64,000 nucleotides of DNA, from assembly GCA_964568855.1 (NCBI GenBank), contig CAZMSD010000012.1:25993-89992 (forward strand), in the 5' to 3' direction. The stretch is from CAZMSD01 sp964568855. Lineage in GTDB: Bacteria > CAIWAD01. Positions 16,527-25,817 of this stretch are shown one piece after another. Both the position numbers and the translations under genes were made by a program. The notes below the pieces were generated by a model that was not told the origin of the DNA, did not search any database, and saw only the letters and a list, made by a program, of their open reading frames with translations. Position 1 is the stretch's first letter; each line of letters opens with the position of its first letter.

Positions 16527-18319
16527 TGGATGCACTGCGGATCATCGAAGAACGCTGGCCGGAAATCGCGACGCGTATCACGCGGGCTAACGCGCCGGAG
16601 GGCGCAGTAGTGGAAGCCGGTCAGGGGCGCTGCCGATTGAGCATCGGCGGCCGGAGCCTCTGTTCGGCCGTGAATCCCCGGCGCGAGGCCGAGCGCGTGC
16701 TCGCGCGGGAATTCGAGGGAGGCTTTCCCCGCAGACTGGCCCTGCTGGGTCACGGACTCGGTCACTACGTCGACCTGCTGCTGGAAACGGAAATAGAGCG
16801 CCTGGACCTGCACATTCCGGATCCCGGGCTCTTCGCCCTGGCGCTCGAGCACTGGCGGCATTCCGAGGCCCTGGCCGACCCGCGCCTGAACCTGGTGGAC
16901 CCGGCGCAGAGCCGCTTTCCCAGGAGCGGCGAGGCAGGCGTGGAGCGCGCGCTGGAAGTGCCGGCTTTCCGCCGGACCCACCCCGAGTTCCTGGCCCGTC
17001 GCCGCGTGGCGCTGGACCAGTTGCGTTCGGCAGCATACCGGTTGCGCGTGCTCGTGGTCGAACCGGTCTACGGGGGCTCGCTGCCCGTGGCCCGTTCGGC
17101 CGCAGCGGCACTGAGGGGACTGGGACACGTGGTCAAGACGGTGTCCTACGAGGGCATGGAGCAGGCGCACCAGCGGCTGATCGAATTCGGCGACGCCCAC
17201 CGCGGTGATACGACTTTCCTGGGCGACTTCGGACGCCTGCTGGCACGAATGCTGCACGCGGAGGCCGCGGAGTTCAGGCCCGACCTGGTCCTCGCGCTGG
17301 CGCAGAGCCCCGCCACACCCGAGGTTTCAGAAGCCATGCGCCTGGCCGGCAGCCGCACCGCCTTCTGGTTCGTGGAGGACCATGAGCGCCTGACCTACTG
17401 GAAGGGCCTGCACGGGCACTTCGACCTCTTCCTGACCATCCAGCGGGGCGCCTTCCTCAAGCAACTCGCCGGGCTGAGCTCCGCGCCGGCGCGCTACCTG
17501 CCACTCTGCGCCGACGCCGAGTCGTGTTACGAGGAAAGGGATCCGGAAGAGCGGCACGGGTTGTCCTTCGTCGGGGCGGGTTTCTACAACCGCGAACGGT
17601 TCTTTCTCGAGTTGATGGACCTGGGCCTGAAGATCTGGGGCGCGGAATGGAATCCCCGCCACCCGATCCACGAACTGGTCCAGGAGGGCGGGCGCAGGAC
17701 CGATCCCGACCGGAACCGCAGGATCTTCTCGAACAGCCGGATCAACCTCAACCTGCACTCCTCGACGTATCACGCGGGAATCGTGCCCGGCGGCGATTTC
17801 CTGAATCCGCGGACCTTCGAGATTCCCGCCTGCGGCGGATTCGAGCTGGTGGACCGCCGGGAGCTGCTCGCGCCGGAATTCGAGGAAGGCGCGCACCTGG
17901 ACACCTTCGGCTCCATCGAGGAGCTGCGGGACAAGATCCTGTACTACCGCGAGCGCCCGGAGGAGACGCGGCGGATCGCCGAGTGCGGCCGCGACGAAGT
18001 GGCCGCCAGGCACACCTACCGTCACCGGATGGCGGAACTGCTGGAGCTGGCCCTGCTGATCGACGAGGATTTCTTTCCCCACGCGATGAGAATCGAGGAC
18101 CAGCGGCTGGGCGAGGTGCGGGACCCGCGGCTGAAGGCCTTTCTCGGCGCCCTGCCGGAGACGGTCGAGCCGGAGATCGACCGGATCGCCGAGTACGTTT
18201 CAGGCCGCGAGGAGGCCCTGGACGAGACCGGGGCGCTGATGCTGTACATGGCGGAGATCCGGCGCTGGGCGCGGGATAAGAGAGTCGACCGCATTACCGA
18301 GCGGAGCGCCCGTGGATAG
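16526..18319 (+). CDS. CgeB-like glycosyltransferase with Rossmann-like N-terminal module
   Basis: The protein has 597 residues, start ATG 16526 in a TGATG overlap. Residues 45-110 repeat the operon's recurrent module (RRLALLGHGLGHYVDLLL, then LDLHIPD). From about residue 172 a CgeB/DUF3880-type GT-B begins: LRVLVVEPVYGGSLPVARS, DLVLALAQSP, TAFWFVEDHERLTYW, LPLCADAES, LSFVGAGFYNRERF, and SRINLNLHSSTY with RTFEIPACGGFELVDRRELL. A C-terminal helical tail of about 80 residues follows. CgeB-like proteins transfer sugars to spore or cell-surface structures. With the 20119 gene it forms a pair of related enzymes split by a GT9 gene. Donor and acceptor are unknown. Confidence 0.75.
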   Translation: MDALRIIEERWPEIATRITRANAPEGAVVEAGQGRCRLSIGGRSLCSAVNPRREAERVLAREFEGGFPRRLALLGHGLGHYVDLLLETEIERLDLHIPDPGLFALALEHWRHSEALADPRLNLVDPAQSRFPRSGEAGVERALEVPAFRRTHPEFLARRRVALDQLRSAAYRLRVLVVEPVYGGSLPVARSAAAALRGLGHVVKTVSYEGMEQAHQRLIEFGDAHRGDTTFLGDFGRLLARMLHAEAAEFRPDLVLALAQSPATPEVSEAMRLAGSRTAFWFVEDHERLTYWKGLHGHFDLFLTIQRGAFLKQLAGLSSAPARYLPLCADAESCYEERDPEERHGLSFVGAGFYNRERFFLELMDLGLKIWGAEWNPRHPIHELVQEGGRRTDPDRNRRIFSNSRINLNLHSSTYHAGIVPGGDFLNPRTFEIPACGGFELVDRRELLAPEFEEGAHLDTFGSIEELRDKILYYRERPEETRRIAECGRDEVAARHTYRHRMAELLELALLIDEDFFPHAMRIEDQRLGEVRDPRLKAFLGALPETVEPEIDRIAEYVSGREEALDETGALMLYMAEIRRWARDKRVDRITERSARG

Positions 18320-20126
18320 GATCCTGGTCATAAACCTGACCCGCATGGGCGACATCGTCCAGTCCTCGCCGCTGGTGGAGGGACTGCGGCAGCGGCATCC
18401 CGGGGCGCGGATCGCCCTCCTGGTGATCGACGTCTTCGAGGAGGCGGCAAGGATGATCCCCGGGGCGGACGAGGTACTGCTCTGGCCGCAGAACCGCTCC
18501 GTCTCGCTGCTGATGCTGGATCGTCACACACTCGAGGACGCCTTCCTGTGGCACAGGGATTTCGTGCACGGATTGCGCCCCGGCGAGTGGGACCTGGTGA
18601 TCAACGTGACGCACAGCAACGATTCGGCCGTCCTGTCGCGCATCCTGGGCGGCGGCGAAGTGCACGGCCTGTCGATCCACCGCAACGGGCTGCGCAACAT
18701 CGGTCACGACTGGGTCAAGTACTTCTTCAACGTCACCGCCAATCGCGATTTCAACGACTACAACCTGGTGGACATCTACCGCAGGATCGGCGACCTGGGC
18801 CCCGGCGAGGGGCGCCGCCTGCGCCTGGATCCGGGTCCGGAGGCCGTTCGCGTGGCGCGAGAACTTATCGAGCGCGGCCTCGGACAGCGATCGGGAAACG
18901 GCCGCCCCGGCGCGGGATCCTGGAGCAGGCTCGTCGTACTCCAGATGGGCGCCAACGATAAAAACCGCCGCTGGCCGGTGTGCTATTTCCATGACCTGGC
19001 CAGGGGCCTGCATCGCAGTCACGGGGCGGTCTTCGCGCTGGTGGGCACGGATGCGGAAAGAAGGCTCGCCGAAGAATTTCTCGGCCTGGCCAGGGGCTTG
19101 CCCATCCTGAACCTCTGCGGCGAAACCGGCCTGAGAGAACTGGCGGCGGTCTGCGCGGAGGCGGACCTGCTGGTCTCCAACGATACCGGGACGATGCACG
19201 TCGCCGCGGCGCAGGGAACCCTCTCGATCAGCCTGTTCCTGGCCACGGCCCTGCCTGCGGAGACCGGCCCCTACATCGAGGGCTCGATCGTGATGCAGCC
19301 CGACGTGGAGTGCGCCCCCTGCAGCCACCACGTGGTCTGCCCGCACCTGATGTGCAGGGAGCTGATCACGCCGGAGGCCGTGAGACACGCCGCCGCCCTG
19401 CTCCTGGGAGGCGCCGCGGAGAATCCGGCGGGAATGGGGGACACCGCCAGTCGCGCCCTTGCGGCCCGGAGCCACGAGGACTGGCCCGACGGGGACCGGG
19501 TGAAGGTCTGGATCACGACCAGGGATTCCGCCGGTTTCCAGGACCTGCGTCCCCTGAACGTCAAGCCCCTGAGGCACAAGCAGGTGGTGGCCTGGTGCTA
19601 CAGGGCGCTCTGGCGGCGCTGCCTGGGCTCGGGCGGTGGAACCGGCGCGCCGAGCTTCGAATACGGTGATTTCGGAAAGGAACTGCGCGCAAAGCTGGAG
19701 GGCTGCCTCCCGCCGGAACAGCCCGAGGGGTTCGAGGATCGCTTCCTGGGATACCGCGACGTCTTCTCTGAAACGGCGGAGCTGGCGCGCCGGGGCCGCG
19801 AATGGACGGAGCGCGTAGGGGACGAACTCAGCGCCGCGACGCCTTCCACGGAAGTTCTGCTGGCCGCCAGCGAGGGCGTGACCGGTATCGACGAGCGGAT
19901 TTTCCGGCTGGAGATGTCTCACGGGTTCCTGCGGCCCATCGCCGTGCTCTTCCGCTTCGACAAGGACGGCCTGGATCCGGAGGCGGAGACCGGATCGCTT
20001 AACCGGCGCATGGAGAGAATCTACCGCGAGCTGGAGCAGCGGGCCCGCGGGATGCATGCGCTGCTGGGAGAAGCGGCGGAGGCCTGCCGTCGCTGGCTGC
20101 CGATCGAGGAGCGGATCGATGCCTGA
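18312..20126 (+). CDS. GT9 glycosyltransferase with long C-terminal extension
   Basis: The protein has 604 residues; GTG 18312 overlaps the previous gene by 8 bp. MDRILVINLTRMGDIVQSSP is the GT9 opening. VVLQMGANDKNRRWP, ILNLCGETGLRELAAVC and LLVSNDTGTMHVAAAQGT form the donor site, and a cysteine cluster (VECAPCSHHVVCPHLMC) follows. Residues from about 370 to 604 form an extension rich in charged helices (KVWITTRDSAGFQDLRPL, GMHALLGEAAEACRRW) that I cannot assign. GT9 proteins with such tails are typical of flagellar glycan islands. The protein is cytoplasmic. It overlaps the next gene by 8 bp, again suggesting coupled translation. Confidence 0.76.
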   Translation: MDRILVINLTRMGDIVQSSPLVEGLRQRHPGARIALLVIDVFEEAARMIPGADEVLLWPQNRSVSLLMLDRHTLEDAFLWHRDFVHGLRPGEWDLVINVTHSNDSAVLSRILGGGEVHGLSIHRNGLRNIGHDWVKYFFNVTANRDFNDYNLVDIYRRIGDLGPGEGRRLRLDPGPEAVRVARELIERGLGQRSGNGRPGAGSWSRLVVLQMGANDKNRRWPVCYFHDLARGLHRSHGAVFALVGTDAERRLAEEFLGLARGLPILNLCGETGLRELAAVCAEADLLVSNDTGTMHVAAAQGTLSISLFLATALPAETGPYIEGSIVMQPDVECAPCSHHVVCPHLMCRELITPEAVRHAAALLLGGAAENPAGMGDTASRALAARSHEDWPDGDRVKVWITTRDSAGFQDLRPLNVKPLRHKQVVAWCYRALWRRCLGSGGGTGAPSFEYGDFGKELRAKLEGCLPPEQPEGFEDRFLGYRDVFSETAELARRGREWTERVGDELSAATPSTEVLLAASEGVTGIDERIFRLEMSHGFLRPIAVLFRFDKDGLDPEAETGSLNRRMERIYRELEQRARGMHALLGEAAEACRRWLPIEERIDA

Positions 20127-21876
20127 TCCGCGATTCGTGATCGAGATCCCGCGCCGCGGATCGCCCGTGCTGGCCCTGGAATACGGCGGGCGCAGGCACC
20201 GGGCGCACAGCGCCGTGGATCCCGAGCGCGAGGCCCGGCGGATCCTGGACGGCCTGGACCTGTCCGGCCATCCGCTGCTGGTGATACTCGGTGGCGGCGC
20301 CGGGTACCTGGCCGCCGCGGCGGCCGAGCGCGACCTGTCGGCCGCGGTCGTACTTGAGCCGGATCACCGGGCCCTCGAGGAGGCCCTGCGGAAGATGCCC
20401 GGGACGGAGGGTCGCGAAGACTCCCTGCCCGGAGAGTTCCCGGAATGCGTGGTTCTCGACGGTGAGCCAGGCCGCCTGGTGGATTGCATCACGCGCCGCC
20501 AGATGGAACTCGGCTACCCCGACATCGTGCTCGCGGCCAATCCCGCGTACTGCAGGGCCTGGCCGGAGTGGAGCGCCGGGATTCTCGAGTCGATTCCTCC
20601 AGGAAGAAGCGCGTCGCGCATCGGACCGGCGGTGCGCGGCCGCGGCTGGCGGGGAGACAGGGTGCTGGTGCTCCACAGCGGCTACTTCCTGCTCAGGGAG
20701 TGCATCGAGGCTTTTCGCGAGGAAGGCTGCCGCGTGGCAGTCCTGCCGCTTTGCCGCGGGGGGCATACGATCTCGCCCACGGCTCGCTGGCGGCAGCTGG
20801 AACCCGACCGCGACTTCATCGAGCGCCTGCTGGAGCGACTCGCGGACTTCCGCCCCGATCTCGTCTTCGCGGTCAACCACATCGGCTTCGACCGCCGGGG
20901 ACGGCTGCTGGACCTGCTGGATTCCCTGCGCCTGCCGCTGGCCGTGTGGTACGTGGACAGCCCGGGCTACATTCTCGAGCGCTGCGCCGAGGCGGTCCGC
21001 GAGAGCACTTTCCTGTTCTGCTGGGAACGAGCCTGGATCGAACCGATGCGGCGCTTGGGTTTCACCCACGTATCACACCTGCCCCTGGCGGGTAATCCCT
21101 CCTTCCTGCGCCGCGCGGGAGAACCGCGACGCGACTTCAGTTTCGTGGCCGGGTCGAACGTGCAGGCCTGCGCCAAGTGGCTGCGCAAGCTGGATCCGCC
21201 CGTGCGGCTGGAAGGCGAGCTGGAGAGCCTCGTCGCCGAGTATCACGCGGCCCCTGCGGGAGAACTTCCCGGCGGCATCCTCGACCGGCGCCTGGATCGA
21301 GGCGGTCCCCTGGCGGAATGGCTGGACGGGGAGCGACGGACGGCAATGGAAAGCTACCTGGTGCTCAAGGCCACCCAGCTGGACCGCCTGGAGGCGGCCC
21401 GCCGCTTCATCGGCCGGGATTTCCAGCTTCGCGGCGACGGGGGCTGGCGCCGCCTCGATCCCCGCCTGCCGCTGGCCGGGCCGATCGACTACTACGACGG
21501 GCTGGCCGGGCACTACGCCGGCAGCCGGGTGAATCTCAATCTCACCAGCCGGCAGATGCCCAGCGCCCTGAACCAGCGCGCCTTCGACGTGCCGCTGGCC
21601 GGTTCCTGCGTGCTCAACGACCGTAGCGCGGACCTCGAGCTGCTCTTCGAGCCGGGACGCGACTGCCTGTATTACGAAGGCCTGGAAGAGCTGGAGGAAC
21701 TCGCGCTGCGGCTCTCGCGCGACGAGGTTTACAGGCGACGGATCGCCGAGGCGGGGCGCGCGACCGTGCTCGACAGGCACCTGTACCGGCACAGGGTGCG
21801 CGCGCTGCTCGAAACCGTGCGCTCGACGCTGGACGGCGAACGCGCGGCGCACGCGCCCTGCGCCGAAACGAACTGA
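20119..21876 (+). CDS. CgeB-like glycosyltransferase, second copy
   Basis: The protein has 585 residues from ATG 20119, which has GAGGAGCGGATCG directly upstream; earlier in-frame starts lie inside the GT9 gene and lack such a site. The N-terminal module (SAVDPEREARRILDG, HPLLVILGGGAGYLAAA, AAVVLEPDHRAL) matches that of the 15258 and 16526 proteins. The CgeB-type part starts at about residue 178 (DRVLVLHSGYFLLRECIEAF), with LVFAVNHIGFDRRGRLLDLL, LPLAVWYVDSPGYIL, SFVAGSN, SRVNLNLTSRQMPSALNQR and VPLAGSCVLNDRS. It likely attaches a sugar in the same glycan. Similarity to 16526 is at architecture level, so these are diverged paralogs and not recent duplicates. Confidence 0.74.
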   Translation: MPDPRFVIEIPRRGSPVLALEYGGRRHRAHSAVDPEREARRILDGLDLSGHPLLVILGGGAGYLAAAAAERDLSAAVVLEPDHRALEEALRKMPGTEGREDSLPGEFPECVVLDGEPGRLVDCITRRQMELGYPDIVLAANPAYCRAWPEWSAGILESIPPGRSASRIGPAVRGRGWRGDRVLVLHSGYFLLRECIEAFREEGCRVAVLPLCRGGHTISPTARWRQLEPDRDFIERLLERLADFRPDLVFAVNHIGFDRRGRLLDLLDSLRLPLAVWYVDSPGYILERCAEAVRESTFLFCWERAWIEPMRRLGFTHVSHLPLAGNPSFLRRAGEPRRDFSFVAGSNVQACAKWLRKLDPPVRLEGELESLVAEYHAAPAGELPGGILDRRLDRGGPLAEWLDGERRTAMESYLVLKATQLDRLEAARRFIGRDFQLRGDGGWRRLDPRLPLAGPIDYYDGLAGHYAGSRVNLNLTSRQMPSALNQRAFDVPLAGSCVLNDRSADLELLFEPGRDCLYYEGLEELEELALRLSRDEVYRRRIAEAGRATVLDRHLYRHRVRALLETVRSTLDGERAAHAPCAETN

Positions 21877-21883
21877 GGAAGGC

Positions 21884-22525
21884 ATGATGCGTATCACGAT
21901 CAACGACAGGGACCGCTCGGACATCCTGGAGCAGATGGATCCTCCGGGGAACGAGAGAGTCATGGACGTGCTCGAGCGGATCGCCAGGGAACTCGAGGAA
22001 CAGGGCCGGGTGGTGGCGGGGCTGCGCCTGGACGGCGAGGACCTGACCGGCCGGGAGCGCGAGGAACTCGAGGAGCGAAGACCGGAACTGCTGGAAGTGA
22101 CCGCCAAGGATCCGCTGGCCATGATCCGCGACTCGGCGGAACTCAACGGCCAGTGGATCGCCACCCTGAAAACGGAAATATCCACCTGCGCCGACCGCTT
22201 CAGGGTGGGCGACGAGGTCCAGGCCATCGAATCGCTGGTCAAGGTGATCGAGGGCCTTCAGGTCCTGATGCTCAGCGTCAACCAGATCCTGCGGCTGGGA
22301 ACCCTTTGCCTTTCACCGGAAGACACGGCCGGGATCTGCGACTTCCAGAACGGCTTCACGAGCCTGCTGAGCGAAGTGGTGGAGGCTCAGGAAAACCGCG
22401 ACTGGATCATGCTGGCCGACCTGCTGGAATACGAACTCGCCGAAAGCCTGGATGCCTGGGCTTCCGCGGCGAAGCCGCTCCTGCCGGATCAATCCGCCTC
22501 CCCGGGCAGGGGAGCGGCCCGATGA
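21884..22525 (+). CDS. Uncharacterised helical protein of the flagellar glycan operon
   Basis: The protein has 213 residues; ATG 21884 follows GAGGAAGGC, with a second ATG immediately after. The first 70 residues read like a small alpha/beta domain (MRITINDRDRSDILEQM, VVAGLRLDGEDLTGREREE). The rest is predicted mostly helical (AESLVKV-type heptads, QVLMLSVNQILRL, WIMLADLLEYELAESLDAW). No signal peptide, membrane segment or catalytic motif is visible. It overlaps the FliT-like gene as ATGA. The position suggests a chaperone, regulator or export helper for flagellar proteins, but I do not recognise the family with confidence. Confidence 0.55.
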   Translation: MMRITINDRDRSDILEQMDPPGNERVMDVLERIARELEEQGRVVAGLRLDGEDLTGREREELEERRPELLEVTAKDPLAMIRDSAELNGQWIATLKTEISTCADRFRVGDEVQAIESLVKVIEGLQVLMLSVNQILRLGTLCLSPEDTAGICDFQNGFTSLLSEVVEAQENRDWIMLADLLEYELAESLDAWASAAKPLLPDQSASPGRGAAR

Positions 22526-22929
22526 AGACCTCCACTTCCAGCGAGGCCGCCGGTGCGCAGGAGATCCTGGAGTCGCTGGCGGCCCGCACCGGGGAGTTTC
22601 TCTCGGGACTGCAGGAGGCCGGGAGCCCGCTGGACCTCGAGTCGCTGGGCGAACTGCTGGATGAGCGCGAGAGACTGCTCGCCTCGCTGGGATACGGCGC
22701 GGGCGAAGCCGCCGTCGCGCCCGAGAGCGGGGAGGCGCGCGAGCGATCCCGGACCGCGGCCGAAAGGCTGGCGGAACTCGACGCCGACCTGCTGGGCAGG
22801 ATCGACGAGGACCTTGTCCTGCGCAGGGAGCTGCTGGCCCAGCTGGGCCGGACACGCAGAACACTGGCCGGTTACAAGGGCGGGCGGCGGGGCCGCGGAA
22901 CGCCGTCCCGGCTGGACACCCGGCGCTGA
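22522..22929 (+). CDS. Small helical protein resembling flagellar chaperone FliT/FlgN
   Basis: The protein has 135 residues and begins in an ATGA overlap. It consists of two or three amphipathic helices. LGELLDERERLLASLGY is the motif style of FliT/FlgN-type export chaperones, where helices hold FliD or hook-associated proteins before export. A second helical block contains AERLAELDADLLGRIDEDL and RRELLAQLGRTRRTLAGYKGG; the basic glycine-rich tail is unusual. It is the last gene of the glycan operon, followed by a 155-bp gap with a weak terminator and a new promoter. The FliT assignment rests on length, helical pattern and context, not on a diagnostic residue. Confidence 0.5.
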   Translation: MKTSTSSEAAGAQEILESLAARTGEFLSGLQEAGSPLDLESLGELLDERERLLASLGYGAGEAAVAPESGEARERSRTAAERLAELDADLLGRIDEDLVLRRELLAQLGRTRRTLAGYKGGRRGRGTPSRLDTRR

Positions 22930-23011
22930 GTCTCGGGCTCCTGCGAGTCTCACGTTCCTGCCGTTGCAGAATCCCGCAGCGGGAGCCCTTCGAGCAATCG
23001 GGCATTCCTTC

Positions 23012-23034
23012 AGGGCCTCCGCGGCCCTTTCCTT
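23012..23034 (+). terminator. Weak intrinsic terminator candidate after the glycan operon
   Basis: AGGGCC (23012-23017) and GGCCCT (23023-23028) form a 6-bp stem with a 5-base loop, followed by TTCCTT. The stem is short and the T-tract is interrupted, so termination may be partial. It sits between the FliT-like gene and a new promoter. Confidence 0.35.
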
Positions 23035-23055
23035 CCACATTCATTTTCCTATAAT
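23028..23055 (+). promoter_or_regulatory. Putative sigma-70-type promoter for the TPR gene
   Basis: A perfect -10 hexamer TATAAT lies at 23050-23055 in otherwise GC-rich DNA. A poor -35 candidate (TTTCCT, 23028-23033) lies 16 bp upstream. The start codon follows 29 bp later with AGGAGAAGAA as ribosome-binding site. The -10 is persuasive and the -35 is not. Confidence 0.5.
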
Positions 23056-23084
23056 GCACAGCTTCAGAATTCTCAGGAGAAGAA

Positions 23085-25817
23085 ATGGCAAGCCTGGACA
23101 AGCGGCAGCGGGCCCGCAGGTGGTACGAAGAGACCATGAAGATCCACCGCAGCCCCAATCCCGATCTGCAGAAAGTGATCGCGGGATACCGGAAAAGCCT
23201 CGAATTCAATCCCGACGACGCGGAAGTGATCTACGCCCTGGGCGTGGCCCTGCTGGGTCGCGGCGAAGTCAGCGCCGCCAGGGACCAGATCACGCGCGCC
23301 CTGGAACTCAAACCCAGGATGCCCGAGGCCCGGTTCCACCTGGGCCAGTGTCACCTGCGACTGAACGAGCCCGTCGAAGCCGAGAAGGCCTTCCGCGCGG
23401 CCATCGAGAACACGCCCCGGCAGCGCCGCGGTCCGCTCTATTTCGCCATGGCGGTGGCGCTCCAGGCCCAGGAACGGCTCAAGGAGGCCGAGGAATGTTA
23501 CCGCCTGGGCCTCGAACTGAGCCCCGAGGACTTCGCCGGGAATTTCCAGTTCGCCGTCTTCCTGCAGAACACCGACCGCCTGGACGAAGCCGCCGGGCTG
23601 CTGGACAAGCTGCTCGAGCGGGATCCGCGCAACCGCGACGTGCTCAACTTCAGGGCGCTGATCCATTCCCGGCAGCAGCAGTTGCCGAAGGCCGTCGAAT
23701 GCCTGGAGCGGGCGCTCGAGGACCGGCCCCGCGACGCGGGACTGCTCTTCAACCTGGCGCAGATGGTGGAGCAGACGGGCGAGCGGCAGCGGGCGGAGGA
23801 GCTGCTGCGCAAGAGCCTCGAAATCCAGCCGCAGCAACCCGGCGCCCTGAGCCGCCTGGCCGGCCTGATCGCCGGCGCGGATCGCAAGTTCGACGAGGCC
23901 TTGGAGCTGCTGGAACGCGCCCTGGAACTGGTTCCCGACGAGCCCGGCCTGCTGTACCAGAAAGCGGCCGTACTCTTCGAACTCGGCCGGCCGGAGGAAA
24001 GCGAGCAGCTGCTGGAGACCGTACTCGAAAAGCGGCCCCAGTTCAAGGAAGCCCAGGCCCTGCTGAGCCGGCTGAAGCAGGAGGGCGGAGCGATCCGCGA
24101 GGATCCCGAAGAACTGCGCAAGGCGCTCGAGCAGGATCCCGGGAATCCCGAGTTGAAGGCGCGCCTGCTGCAGACGCACCTGCTGGCGCGGCGCTACGAC
24201 GAGGCTCTGCCGCTGATCGACGAGCTGCTCGAACTGAAGCCCGATGACGCCGGCCTGCGCCTGAACCGCGGGATCGTGCTCTCCAACCTGGCGGAGCGGG
24301 ACGCCGGGAAGCTCCGCGCGGCGCGCGAGGAGCTGCGCGCGGCGCTGGGGAGTTTCGAGACCAAGGACCCGGGCGGCCTGCTGCGGCTGGCCCAGGTGAA
24401 CCTGATGCTGCGCGAGCCCGAGGAAGCGGTGGACAGCATCGACGAGCTGCTCTCCCGCGCGGGGGAACCCGGCCTGGCCAACCTGGACCCCTTCCAGCTC
24501 TGGCACCTCAAGGGCGTGGCCCTGCAGCAGAAGGCGTTTTTCCCCGAGGCCGTCGAGGCCTATACCAAGGCCAGGGAGCGGCTCGAGGACCGAATTGCGG
24601 AACATCCTGAAGATTCCATGGCCGTCACGGCGCTCAGGGAAGCCGTTTCCGCCATGTCCCAGATGCTGGACCAGCTGGGCCGGTTCGAGCAGGCCGCGTC
24701 CCTCTACGAGCGCTGGATCGAACTGGGTCCCAGGGATTCCCAGCCACTGGCGCGCCTGGCCAATCTTTACAATCGCAACGGACGCTTCGAGGAAGGACTC
24801 GCGACCCTGAGAAAGCTCGAGCAGCTGGATCCGGACAACGCCCGCACCCAGTACTTCCTGGGTCTGACCCTCACCGACCTCGAGCGGCAGGAGGAGGCCG
24901 AATCCTGCCTGGCCAAGGCCCTGGAGCTGGAGCCCGAATTCCCCGAGGCCCAGCAGCGGCTGCAGGTCCTGCAACAGAACCGGCCGCTGGTGGCGGCCTC
25001 CATCGACGAGCTGGAAGAGAGCGTCGAGCAGGATCCTGAAGACAAGGACGACCGCCTGCTGCTGAGCCAGGCCTACATGAGCCGCAAGCAGTGGGACAAG
25101 GCCGCCGAGCACCTCAAGGTGCTGACGGAACAGGATACCGGGAACCATCGCGCCCTTTTCGACCTCTCGAGCGCCCACCACGCGGCGGGTCGGCTCGACC
25201 AGGCCATCGACTGCCTGATCCGGCTCGAGGAGCGCCTGCCCACGGATCCGGGCGTCCGCTACCGCCTGGCGCAGCTCCTGATGGAGAACGAGGAAGAGGA
25301 ACTGGCCGTCAAGGAGTACAAGCACGCCGTGGAGATGCAGCCCCGCAATCCCGTGTTCCAGTTCTCCTTCGGACAGGCCCTGCGCGCGGTGGACCGGGAG
25401 GAACCGGCCGAGGAAGCGATCCGCAAGGCGCTGGAGCTGCAGGAGCAGTTCCCCGCGGCCCATTACGAACTCGGGCTGCTGGAATACACCACCGAACGAC
25501 ACGATTCGGCGCTGAAGAGTTTCGCCACCGCGGCGCAGCAGAATCCCGCGATGTTCATGGCGCACTACTATTGTGGAATGATCCACAAGAACGCCACGGG
25601 TAAGCTCGACGAGGCCGCGCGCTACTTTCAGCAATCGCTGGGCATCCGTCCCGATTTCGGCGACGCCCACTTCCAGCTGGGGCAGCTGTTCAAGGACGGC
25701 AGACGCTCCGAGGACGCCCGCTACCATCTGCGCGCAGCGCTCGAGCACTGGGAGGGCGAGGCCTTCAATCGCCCCGCGGCGGAGTCGATGTTAAAGGAGC
25801 TGGACGCGGAAGAGTGA
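23085..25817 (+). CDS. Large cytoplasmic TPR-repeat protein
   Basis: The protein has 910 residues; ATG 23085 is preceded by AGGAGAAGAA. Almost the entire length is tandem 34-residue tetratricopeptide repeats. Typical helix-A/helix-B patterns recur, such as AEVIYALGVALLGRGEVSAA and PEARFHLGQCHLRLNEPVEA, and end with GDAHFQLGQLFKDGRRSEDA. I estimate more than 20 repeats. There is no signal peptide, membrane helix or fused catalytic domain. TPR arrays mediate protein-protein contacts, and the superhelix here could scaffold a large complex. It has its own promoter-like -10 and so is probably not part of the glycan operon, although an O-GlcNAc transferase-like role has been seen for other TPR proteins. 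No GT41 domain is present. Role unknown. Confidence 0.88.
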   Translation: MASLDKRQRARRWYEETMKIHRSPNPDLQKVIAGYRKSLEFNPDDAEVIYALGVALLGRGEVSAARDQITRALELKPRMPEARFHLGQCHLRLNEPVEAEKAFRAAIENTPRQRRGPLYFAMAVALQAQERLKEAEECYRLGLELSPEDFAGNFQFAVFLQNTDRLDEAAGLLDKLLERDPRNRDVLNFRALIHSRQQQLPKAVECLERALEDRPRDAGLLFNLAQMVEQTGERQRAEELLRKSLEIQPQQPGALSRLAGLIAGADRKFDEALELLERALELVPDEPGLLYQKAAVLFELGRPEESEQLLETVLEKRPQFKEAQALLSRLKQEGGAIREDPEELRKALEQDPGNPELKARLLQTHLLARRYDEALPLIDELLELKPDDAGLRLNRGIVLSNLAERDAGKLRAAREELRAALGSFETKDPGGLLRLAQVNLMLREPEEAVDSIDELLSRAGEPGLANLDPFQLWHLKGVALQQKAFFPEAVEAYTKARERLEDRIAEHPEDSMAVTALREAVSAMSQMLDQLGRFEQAASLYERWIELGPRDSQPLARLANLYNRNGRFEEGLATLRKLEQLDPDNARTQYFLGLTLTDLERQEEAESCLAKALELEPEFPEAQQRLQVLQQNRPLVAASIDELEESVEQDPEDKDDRLLLSQAYMSRKQWDKAAEHLKVLTEQDTGNHRALFDLSSAHHAAGRLDQAIDCLIRLEERLPTDPGVRYRLAQLLMENEEEELAVKEYKHAVEMQPRNPVFQFSFGQALRAVDREEPAEEAIRKALELQEQFPAAHYELGLLEYTTERHDSALKSFATAAQQNPAMFMAHYYCGMIHKNATGKLDEAARYFQQSLGIRPDFGDAHFQLGQLFKDGRRSEDARYHLRAALEHWEGEAFNRPAAESMLKELDAEE

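Noticed and set aside
23085..25817. O-GlcNAc transferase assignment for the TPR protein
   Set aside because: The whole length is TPR; there is no GT41 catalytic region.
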